DNA of 64,000 bases, taken from assembly GCF_001540865.1 (NCBI RefSeq), contig NC_033622.1, forward strand, positions 9,736,451-9,800,450, written 5' to 3'. The stretch is from Ananas comosus (Eukaryota; Streptophyta; Magnoliopsida; Poales; Bromeliaceae). Numbering within the stretch: position 1 is the first letter of the stretch; every line of letters begins with the position of its first letter. The position numbers and the translations under genes are program-made. This document shows, in pieces, positions 24,205 to 35,121 of this stretch. Below the pieces are notes generated by a model, which worked only from the letters and a program-made list of their open reading frames with translations, was not told the DNA's origin and did not search any database.

Positions 24205-24660
24205 TAATTATGATAATTAGCAAAACAGAATGCATTTCTTTTATTACTCTTGTATATCGTGTACAAAATTAATACAACTGAAAAAGAGGAAAAGCAACAA
24301 TTATCATCTCTCTACTTTTCTCCTCTTCAAGGTATTTTTCCAAAATAATGTCGGCCATGCATCATGCATAAGCTTTCTTTGGTATTTCATTGAGCATTTG
24401 ACATGCACACAAGTAATGTGCAAATTGCCTTTGGCATTTCATCGAACACTTGGCATGCGTACATGAACAATGCAGCATGCTCAAGTTTCTTTTGACATTC
24501 CGTGATATGCACACCATTTTTGGCATTTCATCGAACGCTTAGCATGCGTACATGAACAACGCGCTATGCACAAATTCTTTTTTGCACTTTGTCTAATACT
24601 TGGCGTGTGCACATAAATTATCCATCACGCACAGTTTATTTTTGACAAAAGCCAATTCAA
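24205..24660. repeat. Degenerate ~90-bp repeats inside the MULE
   Basis: TTTGGCATTTCATCGAACRCTT followed by AGCATGCGTACATGAAC recurs at about 24429 and 24519, with weaker copies before and after (CATGCACACAAGTAATGTGC; GTGTGCACATAAATTATCC). No coding role is seen. Confidence 0.55.
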
Positions 24661-24689
24661 AATAGCGGCAATCAATAATTTGATTGGAG

Positions 24690-25500
24690 CTTTCCGTCGA
24701 CGGCTAAGCATCGAACTGATAGTCGTCGTCGTTGTCGTCGTCTACCGCTGACAGCTAAGCGTCAAGCGGATGATCATCGTCGTCGTTGTCGTCGCCACCT
24801 TTACCGCTGACGGCGAAGCGTCAAGCAGATCATCGTCGTCGTTGTTGTTGCCCATCGCCGACGGCTAAGTGTCAAGCGGATCGTCGTCGTCGTGGTTGTC
24901 GCCTACCGCCGACGGCTAAGCGTCGAGCGGATCGTCGTCGTCATTGTTGTCGCCTACCGCCGATGGCTAAGCACCAAGCGGATGATCATCGTCGTCGTTG
25001 TTGTCGCCACCTTTACCATCGACGGCGAAGCGTCAAGCGGATCGTCGTCGTCGTTGTTGTCGCCCACCGCCGACGGCTAAGTGTCAAGTGGATCATCGTC
25101 GTCATGGTTGTCGCCTACCGCCGACGGCTAAGCGTCGAGCGGATCGTCGTCGTCATTGTTATCGTCTACTGCCGACGGCTAAGCGTCGAGCGGATGATCA
25201 TCGTCGTCGTTGTCGTCGCCACCTTTACCGCCGACGACGAAGCGTCAAGCGGATCGTCGTCGTCGTTGTTGCCGCCTACCGCCGACGGCTAAGTGTCAAG
25301 CGGATCGTCGTCGTCGTCGTCGTGGTTGTCGCCTACCGCCGACGGCTAAACGTCGAGCGGATCGTCGTCGTCGTGGTTGTCGCCTACCGCCGACGGCTAA
25401 GCGTCAAGCGGATGATCATCGTCGTCGTCATTGTTGTCGCCTACCGCCGACGGCTAAGCGTCAATTGGATGATCATCGTTGTTGTCGGCGCAGTAACAGC
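24690..25500 (+). repeat. Higher-order minisatellite: 212-bp units made of four ~51-bp subunits
   Basis: The basic subunit is about 51 bp (GCCGACGGCTAAGCGTCGAG, then CGGATCGTCGTCGTC and a TTGTTGTCGCCTACC link). Every fourth copy carries GACGGCGAAGCG or GACGACGAAGCG instead, preceded by CACCTTTACC. These marked copies begin at 24809, 25021 and 25233, exactly 212 bp apart. Because 212 is not a multiple of three, the long Arg-rich open frames that start 212 bp apart (24786, 24998, 25210) are repeat products in rotating frames, not a conserved protein. Confidence 0.85.
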
Positions 25501-25879
25501 AGGCGGATGGCCACCTCCTTGGTCGATGATGACGCCACACTAGCAAAAGGGAACGTGCACCAATTCGGGATCAACAACGACAGGGCAATGCCTGTCAGCA
25601 AAGGTGTCGGAATGGCGACGAGCAGTCGTCTTTTCTTGGTTGACGATGACCCGACGTAGTAGAGGTTGATAACGGCATGTATAGCCCGGTGTGCATAGAA
25701 AACTCGATGTATGGAGTGCCTTGACTAGGAGAGAAGAGAAAAAAAAACAAATGAAAGTGAGAGGATCTAAACCCACCTTTCTATTGGCTCTCTTTTTTTT
25801 TAATTCAAGTTTCTTTTCTCTTTTTTTTTTTTGTGAGTAGAATCCTCCCTTTTTTTCTTCACTTCTCTTTATATAGAGA

Positions 25880-26165
25880 GAGGGTGAATGGAGGAGTGGA
25901 GGGAATGGTGGAGTGATGGAGAAGTGAGAGAAAATGGTAGAGAAGTGGAGTGGTGTAGGGAATGGTGGAGAAGTGTGGAGAAATAGAGAAAATGGTGGAG
26001 AAGTGGAGTGGTGGAGGGAATGGTGGAGAAGTGTGGAGAAGTAAAGAAAATAGTGGAGAAGTGGAGTGAGTGATGGAGAAGTGGTGGGAATGGTGAGAAA
26101 GTGGAGGGAATGATGGAGAGAGTGGTAGAAATGGAGGGAATGGTGGGAGATAGTGGAGGAGTGAA
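25880..26165. repeat. Purine-rich imperfect tandem repeat
   Basis: Variants of GGAATGGTGGAGAAGTGTGGA and GAAAATGGTGGAGAAGTGGA are arranged head to tail. All purines except scattered T lie on the plus strand. Open frames through it on the minus strand (Ser/Pro/His-rich) are not credible genes. Confidence 0.75.
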
Positions 26166-26206
26166 TTTAGGGAAGTGATCTTTTCTTTTTTTTTTCTTTT
26201 TTTTTT

Positions 26207-26443
26207 GTGTTAACACCACCACTAAGTCGAGAAGGAAGATCACCCCTTGGGAGAGGTAGAAAAGCACTGATAAGTAGAGAGAAAATCAATATTACTGTCA
26301 GGGAAGAAAAGATACCAATTGAAAGAAGAGAAGGATTAATTGGTAGACTTGGAAGAGTATTAACTAGGAGAGGTAGAGGTCCATGCAAGATTTTTTCACT
26401 AATCAGCATATACCATTCTCCAATATATTTGTTGCTGCTATAA
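26207..26443 (+). pseudogene. Possible Arg/Gly-rich C-terminal segment of the MULE transposase
   Basis: The frame reads PPLSREGRSPLGRGRKALIS, then IERREGLIGRLGRVLTRRGRG. MULE transposases often end in Gly/Arg-rich segments after the zinc knuckle, and a GRP-like stretch follows the knuckle at about 24010. If so, the repeats between 24060 and 26200 would be an intron or insertion. This is inference from composition only. Confidence 0.3.
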
Positions 26444-26572
26444 GAAATATATCTACTCGAGCCAGCGGAGCAACAGGAGAAACATCGAAAAGCCCTTATA
26501 GGCCAATATGTTTCTAACCATACTATTTATTAGTAGCTGATTATCAAGCTAATTCTTATATACTTATATATG

Positions 26573-26795
26573 GAGTTGAGCTATGATACTTTTACAAGTA
26601 TCACCATCATGGTGCTATTAGGTTTTAAGCCATTGGATCTACTTTTTGATTATTAATAGCCCTTGGATTAAACACTATTCCACCTACCACCACCTACCAC
26701 CATCATCTCAACCTCACATCTCTCCATCCAAGGGCTAAAAACTCACAAGTATCACCCCCATGATACTTTTACAAGTATTCTAGCCCTACTCCTTA
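26573..26795. mobile_element. MITE related to the 4328 family, nested in the MULE
   Basis: The left end GTTGAGCTATGATACTTTTAC followed by AAGTATCACC...AGCCATTGGATC is matched inverted at the right end (GTAGGGCTAGAATACTTGTA, AAAGTATCATGG...AGCCCTTGGATG). It is about 220 bp and non-coding. Confidence 0.65.
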
Positions 26796-26799
26796 TATA

Positions 26800-27926
26800 T
26801 GTATATTTAATTTTTTTTCTTATATGGATTTTATCAAAAGAGGGATAGGAGAGCAACTTAGGTCAGTGACAACTCAAGAATCTACTAGTAAGCTAGTCAA
26901 CTTAGGCCAGAGGCAACTCACAAGTGATTTTTTTGGTCTATCGATCATTCTGTATTTTGGTTCCGTTTGTTTAGAGAGTTGTAAGTTACTTATATAACTA
27001 TATCTTATAACTCAAGTTTGATACTTTTGTATTCGGTTCTAGCTATAACAATATCTTATAACTCAAGGTAGATCTTTTTGTATATGGTTCTAGTTTTTGG
27101 AAACGAGTGCTTAACTGGAAGATTGAAGAGGTTAGATCATTTAATTTTGATTTTGGTTCAAGTTATTCGAAAGCAGTGCTTAATTGGGAGTTTTAAGAAA
27201 TCAGTGATAAACTTTAAAAGTGGTTAAATTGAAATTCGAGTTTTGGTTTATTTCTCTTGAATCTAAAGTTAACTTGTTAAATTCTCTTGTTAGTTCTCTT
27301 GTTAATGTTATATAGTAGTTAGTTTTCTTATTAATATTAAATGCTCTTGTTATTCTCTTGTTAGTTCTCTACTAAATTTAAAGTCAACTTGTTAGTTTTC
27401 TTGTTAATATATAGCTTATGTTGAACGTTAGTTATCTTGTTGAACATGTTAGTTCTAGTTTTACGTAGCAATGAACCTATTACTAACATGTGGTTGTTAC
27501 TGAATAAATGTCAGTTTTCTAGGTTTATGTATTGTGATTAGTTATCAGGAATGGTGCATTGGACTAGTGGTTTAGTACATGTAGTTGTTGCATAGCTGCA
27601 AACTACGTAATGTGTAGTTGCAATGCACATTATTAAGTATATCTCACATATAGTTAATTGCAGGGCACATAAAAGACACTATAAAGATCTATGTAATGAC
27701 TAAATAACTTAAATGGTTTGCATGATATATTGCAAATCATTATATTACATAATAGGTCACTCACTTGGAAACAAAATAAGGTGGCATGCATAATAATAGC
27801 TAGCCCAGAATACCAAATATATATAATATGAGTCCGTTCATATTATTAGATACCATAATAAAATAATTAGGACAATAAATATTAGAAGAAGATAGTATTT
27901 GTGAATCTTCTAATTGCCTTTCTCCT
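26800..27926. other. MULE interior without recognisable gene
   Basis: T-rich DNA with small direct repeats (CTCTTGTTAGTTCTCTTGTT around 27280-27380). It is probably the downstream part of the convergent gene or a spacer. Confidence 0.35.
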
Positions 27927-28323
27927 TTAGCTTATCTGGACCATCGCCATTTTGGCTATTAACCTATCCATTTCCTCTCAAAGTGCCTTTTCTCGAATTT
28001 TCAATGCTGTCAGCTTTTTCCTAAGAGCATAATTATCTTCAGTAATAATTGAAACTTTATTTCCAATGCTATTACTTTCTTTTTCCATGGCCAATTTGTT
28101 TTAGGAGTTTGATGATGTATTCCTTTCCTCGTTCACATATCTCTTGATCATGCCAACAAAAACTCCATAACCATTTCTCTTGTAGTTTATGTAGCCATAA
28201 AATCATCTTTCGGGATTATCAATTATTAATGATGTTCAGAGGAGCCTTTAGTCTACAGAAGCAAAGAGGATAGTCCATATTGAATAGACCATTGGTGCAA
28301 CTACTAGATAATGAGGCAGACAT
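27927..28323 (-). pseudogene. GRF-type zinc-finger protein remnant, convergent to the transposase
   Basis: Reading from ATG at 28323: MSASLSSSCTNGLFNMDYPL, CFCRLKAPLNI, then after a one-base frameshift IDNPER-stop-FYGYINYKRNGYG, and VNEERNTSSNSKNKL-like and RKKLTALKIREKALREEMDR with IAKMAMVQIS before TAA at 27927. The order C-x-C ... NPxRxFYGC-like ... YG ... followed by a coiled coil is that of plant GRF zinc-finger proteins (the family is known from topoisomerase III and APE2 tails and from many plant transposon-associated ORFs). The in-frame TGA replaces the second Arg of the NPxRRFYG motif, a likely CGA-to-TGA change. The later Cys of the finger is also lost (YGY), and a further stop precedes NKL. 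The gene is dead. Confidence 0.75.
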
Positions 28324-28560
28324 TTTGTTGCAACCAAAGATGAAGAAAAAATAAAATAAAATGACGATAAGGCTTAATATAATAAGAGAAGCAATTTTTC
28401 ATTCTCACATAGTATATTTCAAAAAAAAAATTTATTTATTCTTGAGAGAGGAACTATATGTATACACATGTGAGATCAAGGAAGAAAAAGCATGTGTTGT
28501 TGATGTATTTGGAAACTATAGGAGCATGCATGTCCTAGCTCCAATAACTATGGTGATGTT

Positions 28561-28757
28561 TGTTATGTTGTTTGATACCTTCCTTATGCAATCATTGTAC
28601 GAATACTGTTCCTGTTTGGAACCTCTTGTATTGTACTGTTTGTTGAGCCTTGAACGTACAGGGGAGACTCTGTCCGCGGTACAGGGGAAACCCTGTCCGT
28701 TCGGCGCTGTCGGCGGTCCGAACCCGGCCAAATAGGCGTGGGGCTTGGGGCGTGACA
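28561..28757 (+). mobile_element. Small solo LTR, 197 bp, TSD ATGTT
   Basis: It begins TGTTATGTTG and ends TTGGGGCGTGACA. The 5-bp duplication ATGTT is at 28556-28560 and 28758-28762. The GGGCGTGACA end matches the larger LTRs at 31028, 36418 and 38943 in reverse orientation. It contains the paired words ACAGGGGAGACTCTGTCCG and ACAGGGGAAACCCTGTCCG. It is nested in the MULE, upstream of the GRF gene start. Confidence 0.8.
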
Positions 28758-29063
28758 ATGTTGCTGCTGGGAGGAGAAGGAGATGGATTAATGGTTGAAA
28801 GGGTGAAAAAGTGGAAAAAAAAGTGGGGAGCAACATTCTAGAAGGAAAATAATGGATTTTTAATGGATTCCCGTTATTTTGAAGAGTATTTTTGGTATAT
28901 CTACTAATACATTTTGAGAAGTGGACATATCACTTACGAAACCATGATGGCAGGGGGGTAAATGGATAATTCCATAATCAGGAGAGGGCAAAGTATAGAA
29001 ATTTAAATGCCAGTGGGAAGTAAAAAGGTGAGTTTTGAAAGGAAAATTTTCTATAATTTAGCC

Positions 29064-30600
29064 TTATTTATTTGGTTGGGAGGTTCCTTTTACCTGTAAA
29101 TTGTGAAGAGAGAGGGAGAGAGAACATAAAGGAGATAGAGAAAGAGAGAAAGAGAGAGAAGGAGCTCGAGGTGAGTTTGTGATCGATGAGGTGGATTTTG
29201 GAGCATGATTTTGAAGATAGGTAAATATATATTATTTTGATTAGTATTTCCAGGATTATAATATGTCAGTAAATAAATATAGTAAATTATGTTTTAGAAG
29301 GTGATTTTGCTGAAGTTTAAAATGGGATTCTGGTGCTGAACTTCTTTCGTTCAATTTCTGTTGGTAGCAACATTTTAGGTGGGTTCTAGATGACCGAACG
29401 CAGTGAACTAACCTCTACATCTATTGTTCTATCTGTTACAGTTTGAAGACACTTGCTAGTATTACAGTAGTTGTTCCCTTCCTTGCATATCCATGTATCC
29501 GTATATGAGATTACTTATTATTGATGCCATGAACATTTATGCTGATTACAATTTTTTATTTTTGTTGCACATTATTCTTATTGAGATCCTGTGTTACAAG
29601 CAAACATGTCAATATGCTAAAACAATTACAGACATATAACTTATGTTATCTATTTGATTATTAATCATGACCATAACCTTTATTGGGCCAGACTGAGCTC
29701 GATTGTAAGTGGTACGACATTATGATTCTGAATGGGGTCGCGCCCTATGAATGCCCCTCTCGGGCTATGGTAGCTGACTAGATGTGCTAAGTGTATGCAT
29801 GTGGGTCAGGCCACCAGGTTAGTGTGGTTACCGGGCATGTGGCGGCACAGGCAAAGCCAAACCTATGAGACGGCCGGTGTAAGTTGATGCATATGATATT
29901 TGCTTTCTATTCTCTGTGACTTTACAGTAGGAACCCGATTATTATTTGTTTGTTTCCACAGCCACAGATAGAGGTATGGTAGTTATTTATTTTTCTATTC
30001 ATATTATACTCAGTTATTCGTTTATTTACTGTTCTTTTACTATTTTTGTATTTGATAAATCTAGTGGTGTAGGTCTATCAGATCGATTTTGAACCCACTG
30101 TAAACTATTGATTATAGTTCTCAAGCGCTCCTTTATTGTTTCTTTTTCATAGCATTCAGCACCAGTTATAGCAGCAAATCGATGTAAGGAGATCGTAAGT
30201 TAGAAAGCATCTCCTACCAAGTTGTGCGATAGCTAGAGGATGACCTTATAGATCCAGTTCCTATACAGCAGCTTGTATATGATATACCGATGAGACCATT
30301 AAGAGATGTATATCTTGCATGTTGTGAGATATTGGGGTTGTCATATACGTACAATTCATTTATGATATTATAAGACAATGTGATTGTTTTTATATATATG
30401 CTGCTATAATTGTTGTATTATTTATTTATTTTGATATCTACTTAGTTGTCAACTCTTAGAAATTGTTGTATACTAGTTGTAGACTCCTAGGATTATTGAT
30501 AGATTGTGGTTGTTCGCTTCAGGTGTACGAGGTGTACTTTATACATCTGGCGGATCTATCGATACCCTTGGGGGCTTTTGCTGTGAATCCTAGACGTGAC
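29064..30600 (+). mobile_element. LTR-like sequence, right part, downstream of the MULE
   Basis: After the MULE target duplication the sequence continues with a purine-rich leader (GAGAGAGGGAGAGAGAACAT near 29105). The segment GTGTACGAGGTGTACTTTATAC then GGCGGATCTATCGATACCC and ACGTGAC near 30523-30600 resembles the terminal part of the other LTRs of this type. No primer-binding site follows. It is treated as the other half of the 19430-20550 sequence. Confidence 0.45.
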
Positions 30601-31022
30601 CAAAAAGGTGGAGAGCACCAAGAGGAAGGTCTAAGAGGAAAGAGAAGGCTCTTCTCTTGCATGTTTGGTTTATACAGGATAACCCAAACCAAACACGCCG
30701 TACGGAAAAATGGTAAAACATGTGCAACCATCCGAAAGTGTCAATGAAAGGGAGGAGCCCGAGAGATATCAACTCCCTATCTACTACTTGGGGGAGTCTG
30801 AGAGCAATCGACCCAACTTACCTGCCGAATATCGGAGAGGAGTCTGAGAGAAATCGATTCTCCATGAGGTGCAAGGAAGCAAGTGAAATTAAACTAATAA
30901 GTTGGTTAAAGTTATGAGAGGAGTTGTGGTGCATAATGAAACCAATCAAATAGATGGTTAAGATATATAGGAAAATGAATAAACATATTTACATTGATCT
31001 AGTGGCATCTTGTATACATCGA
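30601..31022. other. Short spacer between LTR sequences
   Basis: It contains two similar words (GGGGGAGTCTGAGAGCAATCGA and GAGGAGTCTGAGAGAAATCGA). I see no gene. Confidence 0.35.
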
Positions 31023-31027
31023 GGCAT

Positions 31028-34000
31028 TGTCACGCCCGGGTACCAGCGGAAGCATATCCGGTCGCGTGCACAGACCCGCCGTGTACACCACCACTCAAGT
31101 ATACACAAGGCGTCTACAAACCATATAGTAAAAGCATATAATTCTAACCAGGTAATCAGAGCACGACTTTTAAACTTATACAATCCAAACCTTAATACAT
31201 GAAAGAAAAATAAAGTACAATTTACAAAAAAAACTTAATATACATCTCTGTACTAAACTACATAAACTGGTGGAGGTCGTCTAGTACACGTCCAAAAAGG
31301 CTCTAGCTAGCCGCAGACCCCTCGCCAAGAACCCTAGCCTTTTCCGGGGTGGAAGGTTCTGTAAAAACAACAACAAAGAGGGCGTGAGAACTATTAAACA
31401 ATAGTTCCCAGTGGGTAAGCCGCCGAGAGTGGCGAAGTACACCACTAGGTCAACTGTGGCATGAGTAGATAGCAATAAATAAGCGAGTAAATGCAGATAA
31501 TACAATAAGCAATTATATGCAACAGATATGGAAGTAAACTACTCATGCTATTTGCTCAACCATAAATAAATAACAATAGATTGCAGGTATCAGTTATCAT
31601 GATAGATTCTATCAATCATATTACTTGACAATTTAACCAAACATATATCAGAATGTATGCAAGATAATTCACTTTACTGAAATTACAGATGATATCATGT
31701 AATTACCTTGTTCCATAGCAAGAAAGAGACATAATGTCATTCATTATGTTGCTAACCAATCATGATGTCAACTTCTAGGTTGTTCATCACTAAGCTCACT
31801 TTAGATGTCAACTTTCTAGTCTGTTCATCAATAAGTTCACTTAACCCAAGACATATAGTAACTTTACTACTCTGTCCAGCTAAGGTTAAAGTACTTGACA
31901 TAACCCAATTTCCAACGGACTTACACAAGGTAAGTTCAAGCCGCGCCGTGCCTAATGGCCCCGTGGTAGTCAACATCCCCACTCTAGGAATGAGCCTCCC
32001 CCACGGCATTCCATTTCGGCGCTCACTTCGTACATTTGCGAGCATCTGTCGCTAAGCTGTTCGGGAGTGCTGGCTTGGGGGGGAGCGACCCCGCAAGCGT
32101 GTGCAAACGCGCACAATGGCATGCAAGCCGTAGTCCACAGTACCAGTCTCACAACAACATCATGTCCCTGACATGGAATCTCAACTCAAGCCACTCCGGA
32201 ACGCGGGGCTTGGGGGGCGCGACCCCCGCAAGCATGTACGAAAGAGCATAATGGCATGCTAGCTATAGTCCAGGGTACAAATATCTCAACAGCATCATGT
32301 CTCTGACATGGAATCTCAACTCGACCCAAGGTCGGCACTGTAGTACCCAATCATAAGTCACTATCAACAACTTGTTGACAAGATTCTACCAGTCGTTAAT
32401 ATAACTTGACAAGTTAAAGCTTTACATCACACTAGTGATTCTATCAGGCTATACCTGGTCAGTCACTCACAATCTCTCACTACTCCTTACACATAAGGAA
32501 AGTGGTTTACTAAGGTTCTGTTCATAGACTCATGGCACATAACCTGAAGTTCAATATAAACTTCTATTACTTGAAGCAAACAAATATGAAACAATCACCT
32601 CTACTTGACTATACAAGTATGTCATCATATTTAAATCTAGTTATCTACTAGATTATATTCAGTTGTATATCATTCAATTATGCCATCATATAAACTTCTA
32701 GTTACTTACTAGAATATATACCACAATATGAATCTATCATGTGAATGTAGAAACTAACAGAGTAATACAAGCAAGGAATATAAACGATAAAATACTTTTC
32801 ACATGATCTCCATGCCATTCATTCTACAATTAGGAATGCATATGCAAACACAAGCCTTTACCTGATCTTTCAGAGTTTAGCCATTATACTTGTTATATAA
32901 CATTGCATAGCTCAATCCTAAGTACATCAGTCTCTTTGTTGTTCAACAGAACTAATTGGTCCATTCACGAATTTACCATTCTATCCTCGTGGATAACATC
33001 AAGCCAAATTGCATATGCAAGCTACTAGTATCATGAATCCATAGTACTTAACAGGTAACCATGTAGAATGGACAAGTCATGAATCTTTCATTACCATTTA
33101 AAGATGCTATCATTTCCGATATGATCTACATATCAGTGCATGTCTCAATGCCTTAAACTATACATATATTCACATGAATATGAAATAACTTCAACTCAGA
33201 TGTCAAAGGAGACATAGAGGGAATTCACCCATTTCGGGAAGGTCCGACCCACCTATCACCAAGCTCAATCCAGCCAAAAGGAGTCCCGAACCCTGCTCAA
33301 CGGAGCCTCGACGCTGCTGAAAACGAAACACGAAAAGCGCATCAAAACTACGGCCGAAATGTCCAATTTCGGTACAATTTGCACTTAGTACAAAGTAATA
33401 ACTTGAATCCCTGTTTTGGGTTCAGTTAATACCTCAAATTAAGCTTCTAAAAGCCTTTACACATCAGCCGGAGATACTCCGAAAGTCCGTTGCAAGCCCG
33501 CTGCGAACAATTTCCAAAACGGCATCATAGTCGTCAAATATCAATAGATATAGTCGGAATCTTGAAAATTCAGTTTCCTCACAGCAATTTCAGCTTACCT
33601 TTAGTTGGAACACCTTCTAAACCAGCCTCCCAGGTCACCAAAAGAGCTTAATGTGATTCGCAAACCTGCTGGGAAGAGAAAAGCTCAAACTGCATCAATT
33701 CGCTCGATTGATCCGCGTATAGGCCGAAATAACTTCATAAATAGCGGAACATCTCCAATAAGCTTCAAAGTAGCTTATCCCAGGTCTAAGGAGGTTCAAT
33801 CACAGCTAATTAACTCATATTTAATAGCTGAATTCTCAGTTTAAGTCAGTTGGAAGCAAAAACTCAAAATCACTAATCAAATCGACGAATAGAACGCCGA
33901 TAACGGAAAAATCGAGTCGTTTACCTTCTCAAGCTTCCAACCAGCAACTCACTGGTTTGGTGCTGCGAAAAACCTTCCAAAATACCCTCTCACACGTCCA

Positions 34001-34607
34001 CAAAGGCTCAGTGACACTCGCAAGCAGCGAAGAACAAGCGAGGCGACGAAATCGAGCTAAATCATTGATTTCTATGTAGAGAGAGAAAACTTCTAGAGAG
34101 AGAGAGTAAGAGAGGTGCAAGGCTGCTTCTCAGAGCTCTAGCATCATCCACAAGGGTCCAGGGGTCGTGCTGGGGTAATATGGATAGAGACAAGATGTGA
34201 AATTACTTAAATAACCTTGCTGCCACGTTTCTGCTAGTCTGTACCGGTACAAGGTGATGGCTGTACCGGTACAGCAAGCAGAAAAACACTGATTTCGCCA
34301 GATCAATGCACTTTCTTACTTTTAACCCTCCAATCACTCTCTAACTTGTCCAAAAACTTGTCCAAACCCTTTAGAATGTGTAGGGCAGTTTCATTTACCT
34401 TTTCCCACGTTCGAACTTCGTAATTGACCAAATTCGAAGCATTGCAATTGATAATGCATTTGCGATGCACTTTTCCATTTCTAGTTACTTACTTACTCTA
34501 GTAACTTATCAAAAACCTTTCAATAGTCTTGCAAAAGTCGTAGACCAGTTCCAAAAGCCGATCCAACCCTCGAACTTACCAAGAGGCTCAAGATTCAGTA
34601 TATTACA
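31028..34607 (-). mobile_element. Large solo LTR, 3580 bp, Tekay/Del-like, TSD GGCAT
   Basis: On the plus strand it starts TGTCACGCCCGGGTACC and ends GATTCAGTATATTACA. The target duplication GGCAT is at 31023-31027 and 34608-34612. On the minus strand this is TGTAATATACTG...GGGCGTGACA, the terminus type of Tekay/Del chromovirus LTRs, and the CACTGGGAACTATTG ... TAGTTCTCACGCCC motif (31381-31415) is also in sense on the minus strand. No primer-binding site, gag or pol is present, so it is the product of LTR-LTR recombination. It contains GA-rich leader DNA (34079-34115) and a repeated TGTACCGGTACA (34240, 34262). Short open frames inside are not genes. Confidence 0.88.
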
Positions 34608-34612
34608 GGCAT

Positions 34613-34964
34613 TGTAGTTGTAATTGAAGTTATTGCATTTATTTAGTAGAAATATCTGTTGTTATCATAAATTATCTACTAATACTTTGTTTGGACCAAG
34701 TGAGTATAGAGTGCTACTTTTGGCAGCTGCACTCACTAGGAACTAACTGTAATTCTTACGCTTTTATTGTTTATCCTTTTCTGGAGCTTACATTGTCGGT
34801 GAGGTGCGTGACCAAGGCAAGGGTGTTGCGGAATAGTGGATCTAGAGAGAAGTTTAGATATACCATTTATTTTGGACAATCAAACATTATAATATTTTGG
34901 GATCAAAACATGTAAACTTTAATATAGTTTAATATTTGTGAAATGGTTTCAATAGTTATAGAAG
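34613..34964. other. Intergenic, no feature recognised
   Basis: A 74-codon open frame is present without recognisable motifs. Confidence 0.35.
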
Positions 34965-35121
34965 CCAACTGCCTCTTGTGCAAGTGACAAAGGGCTTAGT
35001 GATTGGTACCCGAAGTCCCATGTTCGAAGCCTAATCACATTTTTCGCTAAGTTTATTTCTAAAAGAAATAAATAAAGCGGGAGCATACTACGTACGTACC
35101 TTTCTCCAAAAAAAAAAAAAA
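34965..35121 (+). mobile_element. tRNA-derived SINE, copy 1
   Basis: The body matches the family seen seven more times here. It has an A-box-like GTGCAAGTGACAAAGGGC, a B-box-like ATGTTCGAAGCC, the family-specific GCTAAGTTTATTTCTAAAAG, and a poly(A) tail of about 14. Target duplications are not clear. Confidence 0.75.

Larger units (their letters stand above)
20551..29063 (+). mobile_element. 8.5 kb Mutator-like DNA transposon (MULE), TSD 9 bp (8/9)
   Basis: The left terminus GGCTAAATTATAGACAACC is matched inverted at the right terminus (GGCTAAATTATAGAAAATT), with further alignment through TTTC..TCAAAATTCA / TTTCAAAACTCA and an inner AAATTATCCAC / GAATTATCCAT block. The flanking nonamers TTCTTTATT (20542-20550) and TTATTTATT (29064-29072) agree at 8 of 9 positions, as expected for Mutator superfamily insertion. 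Inside are a decayed MuDR-like transposase (+), a convergent GRF zinc-finger remnant (-), a higher-order minisatellite, a purine repeat, a MITE and a small solo LTR. It is inactive as it stands, because both genes carry stops and frameshifts. Confidence 0.85.

Noticed and set aside
24690..25500. CRISPR-like array
   Set aside because: The regular units are contiguous tandem repeats without unique spacers, in a eukaryotic genome.
24786..25659. Arg-rich open frames of 149-181 codons
   Set aside because: They are generated by the 212-bp repeat in rotating frames; no consistent protein is maintained.
25869..26267. Ser/His/Pro-rich minus-strand frame of 132 codons
   Set aside because: It is wholly explained by a purine-rich tandem repeat.
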